DNA of 64,000 bases, taken from Halovivax limisalsi (GTDB lineage Archaea > Halobacteriota > Halobacteria > Halobacteriales > Natrialbaceae). Each line of letters begins with the position of its first letter. Within the stretch, counting starts at the first letter, position 1. Made by a program: the position numbers and the translations under genes. Positions 52,677 through 60,463 of this stretch are shown here, in pieces. Under the pieces are notes generated by a model that saw only the letters and a program-made list of their open reading frames with translations, made no database searches and had not been told where the DNA came from. Location: NCBI RefSeq assembly GCF_023093535.1, contig NZ_CP095757.1, positions 3,720,001-3,784,000 of the forward strand, written 5' to 3'.

Positions 52677-54971
52677 ATGAAAATTACGAGGCGAACGATC
52701 GCGAAGGCGCTCGTCGTCGTCTTCGTCGGGAACTTACTCGTGATGGGCGGTGGCGCACTCTACTCCGCTCAGGAGGTGCCGCAGATTCCCAAAGAGGTGA
52801 CCGGTCCCGACGGCGAGGTGATCGTGACGGAGTCGCAGGTGCAGGATGGCAAGATCGCCTTCCAGCAGAACGGACTGATGAACCACGGCTCGATTCTGGG
52901 CAACGGCGCCTACTACGGCGTGGACTTCACCGCCGACGCGCTCGACCTGAAGGTCTCGGCGATGCGCGAGTACTACGCCGACGAGCGCTACGGGGCGGCC
53001 TACGACGACCTCGACGCTGCCGAACGGGGGAGCGTCGACTCGATCGTCCGCGAGGAACTCGACGGGACGATCGACGACGGCGCGGAGACCATCCGGTACT
53101 CCGCGGCCGAAGTCGCCGCTCACCGGCACGTGCGCGAGACGTACGTCGAGCGCTACCACGAAGGGGCTCTCGAGCGCGGCGTCCCCGCTGACTTCGTCGA
53201 CTCGGCGGAGGACGCCCGGTTGTTCGCCGACTTCGCCCTCTGGACGGCCTGGATCGCCCACACCGACCGACCGGGCAGCGACGGCAGTTTCACCAACGAG
53301 TGGCCGTTCGACCCGGCCGCCGGCAACGCGCCGTCGGGCGCGACGATGACCTGGAGCGTGATCAGTATGGTCCTGCTCGTCGCCGCCGTCGGCATCGGCG
53401 TCTGGCTCTACAGGTCGGTCGAGCTACCGGAACCGGAGACCAGGGGGCTCGAGATCCCCGCCCCGGACGACATCAGTCTCACGCCGAGTCAGCGCGCGGC
53501 CACGCGGTTCATCCCGCTGGCGGGGGCACTCTTCGCCCTCCAGGTTCTCCTGGGCGGGCTCCTCGCGCACTACTACGTCGAGCGGGACGGCTTCTTCGGC
53601 GTCACGGAGGTGTTCGGGATCGACCTCCTCGAGGCGTTCCCGTTCGCGATGGCGAAGACGTTCCACCTCGACCTGGGGATCCTCTGGATCGCCGCGCTCT
53701 GGCTCGGGGCCGGGCTCTTCCTCCCGCCGCTGCTGACGAATCACGAACCCGATAATCAGCGAACCTACATTCACGTCCTGCTGGGGGCGCTGATCGTCGC
53801 GGCCGTCGGCGGCCTCGCCGGCGTCTGGCTCGGCGCGCAGGGCTACATCGACGGCGACCTCTGGTGGATCGTCGGCAACGAGGGACTGGAGTACCTCGAG
53901 GTCGGGCGCCTCTGGCAGGTCGGCCTGCTGGTCGGGTTCGTCCTCTGGACGGCGCTGGTCTGGCGGGGCTTTCGCCCGCTCTTGCGCCGCGAGTCGCGCT
54001 ACGGACTCGCGCACATGATCGTCTACGCCGGCGGCTCGATCGGCCTCCTGTTCACCGCGGGGATGCTCTACACGCCCGAGACGAACATCGTGACGACGGA
54101 GTTCTGGCGCTGGTGGGTCGTCCACATGTGGGTCGAGGGCGCCTTCGAGTTCTTCATCGTCGCGATCGTCGGCATCACCCTCGTCAGCATGGGGCTCCTC
54201 CGGAAGGCGTCCGCCGAGAAGGCCGTCGCGTTCCAGGCGCTGTTCGTCATGGGGTCGGGCGTCATCGGCGCCTCGCACCACTACTGGTGGATCGGCCAGC
54301 CCGACGTCTGGCTCCCGCTGGGCTCGATCTTCTCGACGCTCGAACTCATCCCGCTGATCCTCATCCTCTTCGAGGCGATGGGTCAGTACCGCGCGCTGGC
54401 GACGAGCGACGGGAGCTTTCCCTACACGCTCCCGTTCATGTTCATCATCGCCAGCGGGGTCTGGAACTTCGTCGGCGCCGGCGTGCTCGGCTTCTTCATC
54501 AACCTCCCGCTGATCAACTACTACGAACACGGCACCTACCTCACCGTCGGCCACGCCCACGCCGCCATGTTCGGCGCCTTCGGCTTCCTCGCGCTGGGGA
54601 TGGCCACCTACATGCTCCGCATCTCGACGAAACCCTCGCTGTGGTCGGAACGTCGGCTGCGCTGGTCCTTCTGGCTCTGGAACGCCGGGCTCGCCGTCAT
54701 GGTGTTCGTCTCCGTGCTCCCGGTCGGGTTCCTCCAGCTGGAGACGGCCTTTACGGAGAGCTACGCCGCCGCTCGGAGCCTCGCCTTCTACGAGGGGGAA
54801 CTCGTCCAACTGCTCTTCTGGGCGCGGCTCCCCGGCGACACCATGATCATCCTCGGCACGCTCGTCTTCTGCTACGACATGGTGGCCAAGCGATTTACGC
54901 TCAGGGAGGTCTCCCTGCCCGGCGATCGACCGGGAACCATTCCGGATCGGATCGGCGCGGACGACGATTGA
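52677..54971 (+). CDS. norB: Quinol-dependent nitric oxide reductase (qNOR-type)
   Basis: A 764-residue haem-copper-oxidase superfamily protein with about 14 TM helices. A long extracellular N-terminal region (residues ~30-205, SQVQDGKIAFQQNGLMNHG) is the qNOR hallmark, replacing a separate NorC. Haem and metal ligands are visible in AMAKTFHLDLGILW, HMWVEGAFEFFIV (with the NOR-specific Glu), GASHHYWWIGQPD and LTVGHAHAAMFGAFGF. It reduces NO to N2O with quinol electrons. It could serve in denitrification or NO detoxification; no other denitrification gene is in the window. Start MKITRRTIAK at 52677. Confidence 0.93.
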   Translation: MKITRRTIAKALVVVFVGNLLVMGGGALYSAQEVPQIPKEVTGPDGEVIVTESQVQDGKIAFQQNGLMNHGSILGNGAYYGVDFTADALDLKVSAMREYYADERYGAAYDDLDAAERGSVDSIVREELDGTIDDGAETIRYSAAEVAAHRHVRETYVERYHEGALERGVPADFVDSAEDARLFADFALWTAWIAHTDRPGSDGSFTNEWPFDPAAGNAPSGATMTWSVISMVLLVAAVGIGVWLYRSVELPEPETRGLEIPAPDDISLTPSQRAATRFIPLAGALFALQVLLGGLLAHYYVERDGFFGVTEVFGIDLLEAFPFAMAKTFHLDLGILWIAALWLGAGLFLPPLLTNHEPDNQRTYIHVLLGALIVAAVGGLAGVWLGAQGYIDGDLWWIVGNEGLEYLEVGRLWQVGLLVGFVLWTALVWRGFRPLLRRESRYGLAHMIVYAGGSIGLLFTAGMLYTPETNIVTTEFWRWWVVHMWVEGAFEFFIVAIVGITLVSMGLLRKASAEKAVAFQALFVMGSGVIGASHHYWWIGQPDVWLPLGSIFSTLELIPLILILFEAMGQYRALATSDGSFPYTLPFMFIIASGVWNFVGAGVLGFFINLPLINYYEHGTYLTVGHAHAAMFGAFGFLALGMATYMLRISTKPSLWSERRLRWSFWLWNAGLAVMVFVSVLPVGFLQLETAFTESYAAARSLAFYEGELVQLLFWARLPGDTMIILGTLVFCYDMVAKRFTLREVSLPGDRPGTIPDRIGADDD

Positions 54972-55009
54972 CGGGCCGGCACCCCCTCGACCGGCCACGC
55001 CGACTGGCC

Positions 55010-55237
55010 CTACATCTGATCCAGATTCAATAGCCGGACGGACGCTCGCGTCCCGACGATTACGAGGGCGAATACCAGTCCGAATCCGGCGAGCTGGAGG
55101 ACGATCTCCGGCATCGGCACGTACTCGATCGGTTCGACGTTCAGGACGTCGTGCATGAACGACCGCCCGAGGACGAACCCGATCGCCGCGTAGCCGAGCG
55201 CCAGGAGGCTGAACATCGCAAATTGCAATCGGCTCAT
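55010..55237 (-). CDS. Small two-TM membrane protein
   Basis: A 75-residue protein with helices at residues ~5-25 (FAMFSLLALGYAAIGFVLG) and ~46-65 (IVLQLAGFGLVFALVIVGT), joined by a MHDVLNVEPIEYVPMPE loop. It converges with the qNOR gene. No family recognised; a subunit role with qNOR is only a guess from proximity. Confidence 0.68.
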   Translation of the reverse strand: MSRLQFAMFSLLALGYAAIGFVLGRSFMHDVLNVEPIEYVPMPEIVLQLAGFGLVFALVIVGTRASVRLLNLDQM

Positions 55238-55554
55238 TGACGACGGGTAACGCGACGACGGTACTCTCTATTGGGGCTAACAGCCTAGCCCCGATCGGAG
55301 GGCCGGGCACACTGGTTAGGGTCGTCGATCGAGAATCGAGTGCGATGGCCCGATCCGCTCTCGCTATGGGCAAGAGCCACTTCGACCCCAGGGCGCGACG
55401 AACGCGACACAGACCGGTGTTTACGTCTGGGATCGGTATCGACGGCGAGTGTCGTGGCAATTCGCCAACTCGCTGTCAGCCCCACGGAAGTCGATCGGAC
55501 GACACGGACGAATTGTGTCCGCGGGTAAACTGGCATTCTGGCGGTCGAGACGTT
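55238..55554. other. Intergenic region with stem-loop
   Basis: No gene seen. A perfect stem GGGGCTA/TAGCCCC with a six-base loop lies at 55273-55292. It sits downstream of the zinc-ribbon operon (both genes on the minus strand) and could terminate it, and also just upstream of the small membrane protein start. Confidence 0.5.
55273..55292 (-). terminator. Stem-loop, possible terminator of the zinc-ribbon genes
   Basis: Seven-base perfect arms around ACAGCC. The minus strand does not show a long T-run right after the stem, so terminator status is tentative. Confidence 0.35.
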
Positions 55555-55713
55555 CTACGCCTGTATCTCCTGGACGTCCGCGAGCGGCAACTCGCAGCCG
55601 CAGGGCCGCGCCGAGTGGGTGTGCGGTCCCGAGGAGGTGATACTGACGACGGGCGTCTCACAGAACGGACAGGGCGGGAACGGACTGTCGTCCGGATCCG
55701 GGCGGTCGGTCAT
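55555..55713 (-). CDS. Small CxxC zinc-ribbon protein
   Basis: A 52-residue protein with CPFC near residues 15-18 and CGC near 38-40, a histidine pair GPHTHSARPCGC between, and a short tail LADVQEIQA. Its ATG overlaps the stop of the upstream gene (ATGA), and that gene ends in a closely similar domain, so the two are tandem paralogues in one operon. Probable zinc binding; function unknown. Confidence 0.75.
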   Translation of the reverse strand: MTDRPDPDDSPFPPCPFCETPVVSITSSGPHTHSARPCGCELPLADVQEIQA

Positions 55714-56060
55714 CGATTCACCCCGCCGAGCAACATCGCGACGGTGACGGCGTCCAGCGGGCAGCCACAGGGATCGGCCGTGTGACGGTGCGGCCCGAGC
55801 GTCCGGATCGTGATCACCGGCTCTGTGCAGCTCGGACAGGGCGGATACTGGTCGCGCGAGACGATGCCGAATCGGTTGGGGTCTACGGGCCGTTCGACGG
55901 CGACGCGGAGCCGGTCGTCGGACGGGCCGGCGGTGGCCGTGTGGGTTCGTGATCGATCGGCTATCGACGTTCTCGAATCTGGAAACTCGTCAGTAGCCGT
56001 AGAACTGGGGTATGCGGGCTGTGCGCGGGGTTTATGGTGGTCTGGCGTATAGCGTGTCAT
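55710..56060 (-). CDS. Zinc-ribbon protein, paralogue of the next gene
   Basis: A frame of up to 116 residues from ATG 56060 (MTRYTPDHHKPR) whose last ~45 residues form the same small zinc ribbon as the downstream gene (CPSC ... GPHRHTADPCGC). The N-terminal ~70 residues are less convincing and the true start may be further in, for instance near VDPNRFGIVSRD. The 5' end overlaps the promoter/micro-ORF/hairpin element on the other strand. Confidence 0.6.
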   Translation of the reverse strand: MTRYTPDHHKPRAQPAYPSSTATDEFPDSRTSIADRSRTHTATAGPSDDRLRVAVERPVDPNRFGIVSRDQYPPCPSCTEPVITIRTLGPHRHTADPCGCPLDAVTVAMLLGGVNR

Positions 56061-56201
56061 GGCTGATGAAAACCCTTGCGCGGGTTTCGGAAGCCACGTC
56101 TCGGGTGCTCCAACACCCGGGGCATTTCTGCCCACTCTGGCAAACCAAAGCGAGTGGCTTCCGCGTGAAGAAAGTGGTTGTACCATATTATATCTACTGG
56201 A
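56031..56201 (+). repeat. Copy 2 of the promoter/micro-ORF/hairpin element
   Basis: TTTATG at 56031, exactly 28 nt before ATG 56059; GGAAGCCACGTCTCGGGTG from 56089; hairpin CGGGTG 56102-56107 with CACCCG 56114-56119 (6-nt loop, one base shorter than copy 1); GGGGCATTTCT; and TATTATATCTACTGGA at 56186-56201. The one-base loss shifts the micro-ORF frame, so the copy-1-type peptide (SGA/NTRGIS/AH) is broken here. Confidence 0.75.
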
Positions 56202-56435
56202 AATAAGATATTTTCAGGAACGTGACTGTGGATCGGATAGGAATTCAGAATGTCGAAGAGCCTGATTCGTTCTTCTTGACCAACGGAGAGTTGGGAGAGG
56301 TATTCTTTTGGAACGAAGGTTCGATCGATTTCCTGTCGGTTCGGCTTTCGCGAGCCTGCATACGGCTATCTGACCTTGAACACTGTCTATTTCGTACTGA
56401 CGCCGTCCCCTGGATCCCAACTATTCAGAAAACGG

Positions 56436-56449
56436 ATGGGCCCTGTCGG
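56436..56449. repeat. 14-bp direct repeat, left copy
   Basis: ATGGGCCCTGTCGG, identical to 58697-58710. The two copies bracket the ATPase gene and the broken glycosylase gene. A shorter version (GGCCCTGTCGG) is at 58586. Confidence 0.6.
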
Positions 56450-56572
56450 GGCAGAATCCGACCGGGAGATAATTGGTGATCCAGGAATCGGAACACTGCG
56501 GCGGGGTCGATTCTAATCGGCCGGTCGAAGAGACCAGCAAGTGAGGATTGCGAACGCCCATCCACAGTATGA

Positions 56573-56599
56573 TACTCTAGAGTACGATACTCCAGAGTA
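56573..56599. promoter_or_regulatory. Paired palindromic operator upstream of the ATPase gene
   Basis: A perfect 12-bp palindrome TACTCTAGAGTA (56573-56584) is followed 15 bp later by the near-copy TACTCCAGAGTA (56588-56599). They sit just upstream of a TATA-like box and the start of the ATPase gene, as expected for a cooperative repressor or activator site. Confidence 0.65.
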
Positions 56600-56642
56600 C
56601 GATAAACAGAAATGCTATATCCCGCGCGAGTAGATGGAGCGT

Positions 56643-58034
56643 ATGACCGATTTCGTCGATCGCGAAGAAGAACTCTCCCGCCTCCGTTCACTTTACGAAT
56701 CGGAGGCCGCAGAACTCGCGGTGATCTACGGCAGACGGCGGCTCGGAAAGACAGAACTCGTCAAGCAATCGCTGGACGGATACGACGACGCCGTCGTCTA
56801 CCAGGCGAAACAGAAGACGAACGCGCTCCAGCTCGAGCAGTTCGTCGAGATCGCCGCGGAATCGTATCCCGGCGTGACGCGTATCCGGGAAGACTGGGGG
56901 GACGTGCTCGGATATTTAGCCGAACAGGACGCGATACTCGTCCTCGACGAGTTTCCCTATTTGGTCGAACAAGACCGAAGTCTCCCGTCGGTGCTCCAGG
57001 CGATGTTCGACCACGAGCTCGACGATTCGGCGACGACGATCGTGATCGTCGGCTCGTCGATCAGCATGATGGAAGAGGCCGCCCTTCTCGGGAACGGTCC
57101 GCTCTACGGCCGCTCCTCGGTCAAACTCGACGTGAGACAGCTCCCGTTCGCCGCCGCGATGGAGTTTTTCGACGGCGCGTACGCGGCGGACGAACAGGTC
57201 TGTACGTGGGGCGTTTTCGGCGGCGTTCCGTACTATCTCGAAGAGGTCGCTCCGAAGGCGACGCTGGCAGAAAACGTCCAGCGAACGATCCTCTCCCGTC
57301 ACGGCTCGCTCCACAACGAACCCGACTACGTGCTGCGTATGGAGCTGACGGAACCGACGCGATACTTCTCGATTCTCGAAGCGATCGCGGGCGGGAGTAC
57401 GAGCCGCAACGAGATCGCGGGGACGACGGGGATCGAGTACAATCAGCTCTCGAAGTATCTGAACCGACTCGCTCGGCTGCGGCTGGTCGACCAGCGCGTC
57501 CCGATTACGGAGCAAAAAGAACGGAGTAAGCGCAGTCGGTACCACATTCGTGACCCGTTCTTCCGCTTCTGGTTCCACTTCGTCTACGGGACGGGAGATC
57601 GATACGACGAACTCGGCGACGACGCCTACGAGGCGCTCATCGAACCCGAGCTGGCCGACTTCGTCAGTCAGTCGTTCGAAGAATTGAGCCAATCTGCACT
57701 TCGGACGCTCTATCCGGAGTATACGATCACGGATACGGGACGGTGGTGGTACGACGACCACGAGATCGACGTCGTCGGATTGACGACCGAGGAAACGCTG
57801 CTCGTCGGCGAGTGCAAGTTCCAGCGCTCGCCGCTCGGGTACGACGCGTTCTCGAAGCTGCAGCGCCACGTCGAAGAACTGCGGTGGACGCCCGATACGG
57901 GTGGCGAGCGGGTCGAACGGTACGCGCTGTTTTCGCGAAGCGGTTTCAAACCCTCCGTCGAAGAAGCCGCCGAAGAGCGCGACGATCTCCGGTTGTTCGC
58001 CGTCGAAGACGTCGTTTCGGCGCTGCAATCGTAG
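56643..58034 (+). CDS. Archaeal ATPase with C-terminal nuclease-like (DUF234) domain
   Basis: A 463-residue STAND/AAA-type protein. Walker A reads VIYGRRRLGKTELVKQ (near residue 35) and Walker B AILVLDEFPYLVEQD. A winged helix (EIAGTTGIEYNQLSKYLNRL) occupies residues ~250-310. The C-terminal DUF234 part carries a PD-(D/E)XK-like core (HEIDVVGL ... LVGECKFQ). Start at ATG 56643, 28 nt after the TATA-like box; an ATG three codons upstream (56634) is possible. Paralogues are scattered through archaeal genomes and their role is unknown; many sit in mobile or defence regions. Confidence 0.88.
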   Translation: MTDFVDREEELSRLRSLYESEAAELAVIYGRRRLGKTELVKQSLDGYDDAVVYQAKQKTNALQLEQFVEIAAESYPGVTRIREDWGDVLGYLAEQDAILVLDEFPYLVEQDRSLPSVLQAMFDHELDDSATTIVIVGSSISMMEEAALLGNGPLYGRSSVKLDVRQLPFAAAMEFFDGAYAADEQVCTWGVFGGVPYYLEEVAPKATLAENVQRTILSRHGSLHNEPDYVLRMELTEPTRYFSILEAIAGGSTSRNEIAGTTGIEYNQLSKYLNRLARLRLVDQRVPITEQKERSKRSRYHIRDPFFRFWFHFVYGTGDRYDELGDDAYEALIEPELADFVSQSFEELSQSALRTLYPEYTITDTGRWWYDDHEIDVVGLTTEETLLVGECKFQRSPLGYDAFSKLQRHVEELRWTPDTGGERVERYALFSRSGFKPSVEEAAEERDDLRLFAVEDVVSALQS

Positions 58035-58134
58035 CAATACGACGCCGCTCGAAACAGGGCCGGAGTGCCGTCGTGGGCGTTGGGACCGATTCAGCACGGG
58101 AAAACCCGGCCGCGAGAACGCCTGCGAAGAGATT

Positions 58135-58151
58135 GTTACGTGTGACGTAAC
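58135..58151. promoter_or_regulatory. 17-bp palindrome before the glycosylase remnant
   Basis: GTTACGT and ACGTAAC are perfect inverted arms around GTG. A TTATATC box follows at 58155. This looks like an old regulated promoter for the broken gene at 58216. Confidence 0.45.
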
Positions 58152-58215
58152 GCGTTATATCTGGTGGAACGGCCGAATGACGTAGAATGATCGCCCGACG
58201 TGAGCCACGCGAGGG

Positions 58216-58392
58216 ATGCGCACGGAAGACGGCGACGACTTCGTCCGACCCTTGCTGGATTGGTACGACGCGAACAGACACCGCGACCTGCCGTGGCGCG
58301 ATCCTGCCACCTCGCCGTTCGAGGTGCTGGTCACCGAACTCGTGCCACAGCAGCCGTCGGCGGGCCAGGTCCTCGTCGGCGACATCGGAACG
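58216..58392 (+). pseudogene. N-terminal fragment of a MutY/endonuclease III-like DNA glycosylase
   Basis: MRTEDGDDFVRPLLDWYDAN and the RDLPWRDPATSPFEVLVTEL stretch match the start of adenine glycosylase (MutY-type) proteins. The following VPQQPSAGQVLV is a slightly degraded LQQTSA motif. Similarity ends near 58392; the rest of the HhH-GPD domain is absent. A truncated gene at the edge of an integrated element. Confidence 0.7.
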
Positions 58393-58487
58393 AGGATCGG
58401 CCAGCGTCATGCCGACCCCTCATTTCGGCTAAGAAATTCGCCCGGCGACAACCCGCACCGAGCTCCTGGGTGGGCTCCGTTTCAGAA

Positions 58488-58516
58488 CTGCCGATTTCCG
58501 AAACAGGAATCGGCAG
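58488..58516. repeat. Stem-loop
   Basis: CTGCCGATTTCC pairs with GGAATCGGCAG, one bulged T, around a short GAAACA loop. It lies between the glycosylase remnant and the integrase. Confidence 0.6.
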
Positions 58517-58585
58517 GCAATCGGGATAGAAGTGGCCGAAAACACCGATCGACCGATGAGTTACAAATTGGTCGGGTAGGTCACA

Positions 58586-58711
58586 GGCCCTGTCGGATTC
58601 GAAACTACGCCGTCGGCTCGCTCCGCTCGCCGCCGTCTAGTTCGAATCCGCCAGCGATCAACTCCGTGACCCGCGCACGTTCGCGCGGGTCACTCCATGG
58701 GCCCTGTCGGA
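58586..58711. repeat. Direct repeats flanking two hairpins (possible attachment-site region)
   Basis: GGCCCTGTCGGA occurs at 58586-58597 and 58700-58711. Between them are an inverted repeat ending in GGATTCGAA (58595) and TTCGAATCC (58641-58649), and a perfect 11-bp stem GTGACCCGCGC/GCGCGGGTCAC (58666-58693) with a six-base loop. It lies just past the 3' end of the integrase gene, where integrase binding or recombination sites are often found. Confidence 0.55.
58697..58710. repeat. 14-bp direct repeat, right copy
   Basis: ATGGGCCCTGTCGG, identical to 56436-56449, 2.26 kb apart. Possible duplication or recombination site related to the adjacent integrase. Confidence 0.6.
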
Positions 58712-58758
58712 CCTGCACATTGCGCTCGGTTCTACCTCGGTGGACGTGTCTGGTCTGC

Positions 58759-59793
58759 TCATTGGTCTGGAAGATAGTCGCGTCGCTGTTTCGCCTTCTG
58801 GCGCTCGCTACGGCGGTCGTAGTGCTTATCGAGGATGTTGCCGCTCGCGTCGAGACGGTCCCCGACGACCTGGCGGGGGACGTCCTGGCGACGGTACGCC
58901 GTCACCCGGCCGCTCCGGACGTCGTGCGGTGACCGTGACGACGGGCAGGTGCTCGCCTTGACGTAGTACGTCGCGTCGCACTCTTCCGGGTCGCGATCGT
59001 GCGGACAGCCGGCGCCGCGCTGGCAGGGCCGGGTAATCGAGTAGAGCGTATCCCGCAGCGTCGATCGAGAAGCGCGACCGTGAGTCGTCGTGATGAGCGG
59101 GGCGCGGCCGTAGTCGTCGGTGACCTGATCCCTCGGTCCATCGATGTAGTCCTGGACGACGCCGGCGACGTGCCCGCCGATGCTGTTCCATCGCTCGCCC
59201 TTCTCGCCGTTCTTTAGCGGCGTATCCTGCTCTGGGCGGTGGACGAACTCGACCCCTGGCGTATCGGAGTCGAGTTCGCAGTCGTCGAGATCCAGCGCTC
59301 GAATCCCGCCGATCCGAGCCCCTGTGTGCCAGAGCAGGAGGAGGATGACGTGCTGCCGGGATGCGTAGTGGTGGCGGTTGAGGTAGTCGAGTATCTCGAT
59401 CGCCCGGTCCGGTTCGAGCGTGGTGTCGCTCACCGATTCGCTTCCGGAAACCGTCGGGAGCGGGACCTTTTCGTGAAGGTCCTCCGGTACGGCGTCGATG
59501 TCCGCACAGAACCGAAGGAACGCGCGGACGGTCGCGAGCTGACCACGCAGGGTGATCGTCGCGATCTCCTGGCGTCCCTTCCCGTGACCTTCTCGCCGCC
59601 ACACGCGGAACGCGTACAGGTCTCGCCCAGTGAGTTCGTTCAGGTTCTCGATTCCTTCCTCTTCACACCATTGCTCGAACGCTTCGAGTCGGTAGACGTG
59701 GGAGGGAATCGTCTGCTTGCTCAACTCGTCTCGACGGCCCTCCATGTACATCTCGATGGCCTCACGGGGGGTGATCGGTTGGAGACGGGTCAC
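58759..59793 (-). CDS. Tyrosine recombinase/integrase
   Basis: A 344-residue phage-type integrase. The N-terminal SAM-like core-binding domain covers residues ~8-110. The catalytic domain shows the first Arg in HTGARIGGIRALDLDD, HxxR in SPHDVRSGRVTAYRRQ and the nucleophile Tyr in ILDKHYDRRSER. The start is GTG 59793, overlapping the stop of the small zinc protein gene (GTGA), so they are co-translated. Expected to insert and excise the element to its right. Confidence 0.92.
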   Translation of the reverse strand: MTRLQPITPREAIEMYMEGRRDELSKQTIPSHVYRLEAFEQWCEEEGIENLNELTGRDLYAFRVWRREGHGKGRQEIATITLRGQLATVRAFLRFCADIDAVPEDLHEKVPLPTVSGSESVSDTTLEPDRAIEILDYLNRHHYASRQHVILLLLWHTGARIGGIRALDLDDCELDSDTPGVEFVHRPEQDTPLKNGEKGERWNSIGGHVAGVVQDYIDGPRDQVTDDYGRAPLITTTHGRASRSTLRDTLYSITRPCQRGAGCPHDRDPEECDATYYVKASTCPSSRSPHDVRSGRVTAYRRQDVPRQVVGDRLDASGNILDKHYDRRSERQKAKQRRDYLPDQ

Positions 59794-59963
59794 CGACGAC
59801 CACCGCCCCGACCGGCCCGATCACGGCGCTCGGCTTCGCGATAGGCGCGCTCGATCTCGCGGGCGCAGCTGGCGCAGACGTAACCCTCGGGCGTCACCGT
59901 CTCGGCCGGCCCATCACATCGAGGCGTATCGCACCGCCCGCGCTCGACGGTCTCGGCGCTCAT
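59790..59963 (-). CDS. Small zinc-binding protein in the integrase operon
   Basis: A 57-residue protein (MSAETVERGRC) with CDTPRC and CASC pairs that form a likely zinc ribbon, then a basic/acidic helix EIERAYREAERRDRAGRGG. It is translationally coupled to the integrase. Small proteins in such operons can assist integration or excision, as reported for some haloarchaeal temperate viruses; that role is inference. Confidence 0.72.
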   Translation of the reverse strand: MSAETVERGRCDTPRCDGPAETVTPEGYVCASCAREIERAYREAERRDRAGRGGGRR

Positions 59964-60232
59964 CGGGAACCCCCGAGAGTGTTGTACGGTTGTCTGTTAG
60001 CGGTACGCTCAAGGGTCGTGCGCGTGTTCCATAGCATGGTCTCACCGTGTGGGACCACGGACGTATCCGGGTGCGCTCCTTCCCACAGGATTCGGCGCAC
60101 CCGGAGGCGGTCCGTCGGTCGAGTTGCTGGTTGATGTGACGTTCCAATAAGCGCTGGTGCCCGGTTTCCGTAATTTCCGATACACCGTCGAGCGCGGGGT
60201 TTATCCACCGCGAATGTGTATCCGAACATGCT

Positions 60233-60298
60233 TCCGTACCTCGATTACGGAGGCCAACGGACCGGTGCCACCAACACCGGGTCCGTAACTTCCTACGG
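60233..60298. promoter_or_regulatory. Inverted TCCGTA/TACGGA boxes
   Basis: TCCGTA (60233) and TACGGA (60246-60251) are separated by seven bases, and TCCGTAA (60282) pairs with TACGG (60294-60298). A third box lies at 60167. Repeated half-sites of this kind suggest binding of a regulator or initiator. Confidence 0.45.
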
Positions 60299-60342
60299 GA
60301 CCCGACCGGGTAGCGGTGGGTCCGCCTGGCTTCCGATAAACC

Positions 60343-60360
60343 AGTTTCTATATGGAAACT
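60343..60360. promoter_or_regulatory. 18-bp palindrome upstream of the regulator gene
   Basis: AGTTTC and GAAACT are perfect arms around TATATG. Partial copies (GTAGAAACCAATTTCC, TATCTATATGG) follow within 60 bp. A likely operator for the winged-helix protein encoded at 60464. Confidence 0.5.
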
Positions 60361-60463
60361 ACTTAGTTGTTATGTAGAAACCAATTTCCAATTCGAGATT
60401 AGTATCTATATGGCTATTTAAAAACCTGTGATAATATAGAGTTCCAAAACACCACTCGCAGCA

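Larger units (their letters stand above)
56202..56642. other. Intergenic region before the ATPase gene
   Basis: No supportable gene; a GTG-started frame at 56222-56479 is only weakly protein-like. The region holds a 14-bp string at 56436 repeated near the integrase and two tandem palindromes at 56573-56599 with a TATA-like box (CTATATCC, about 56614). Confidence 0.5.
58393..58758. other. Non-coding region at the integrase boundary
   Basis: Contains no gene. It holds three stem-loops (58488-58516, 58595-58649, 58666-58693) and direct repeats of GGCCCTGTCGGA. No tRNA gene is recognisable, although TTCGAATCC strings recall tRNA T-arms. Confidence 0.6.
59964..60463. promoter_or_regulatory. Divergent control region of the integrated element
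   Basis: A 500-bp non-coding region between the leftward integrase operon and rightward structural-type genes. The left part holds several TCCGTAA/TACGGA strings (60167, 60233, 60245, 60282, 60294). The right part (60335-60450) is very AT-rich with TATA boxes and an 18-bp palindrome. It resembles a lysogeny-type switch region or replication control region. Confidence 0.55.

Noticed and set aside
56222-56479. GTG-started frame of 85 codons with some protein-like character
   Set aside because: No motif, no acidic bias, starts with GTG without a clear promoter, and ends in a repeat; kept as intergenic.
58595-58649. tRNA-like TTCGAATCC strings near the integrase
   Set aside because: The flanking bases do not form T-arm, anticodon-arm or acceptor stems; better explained as an inverted repeat.
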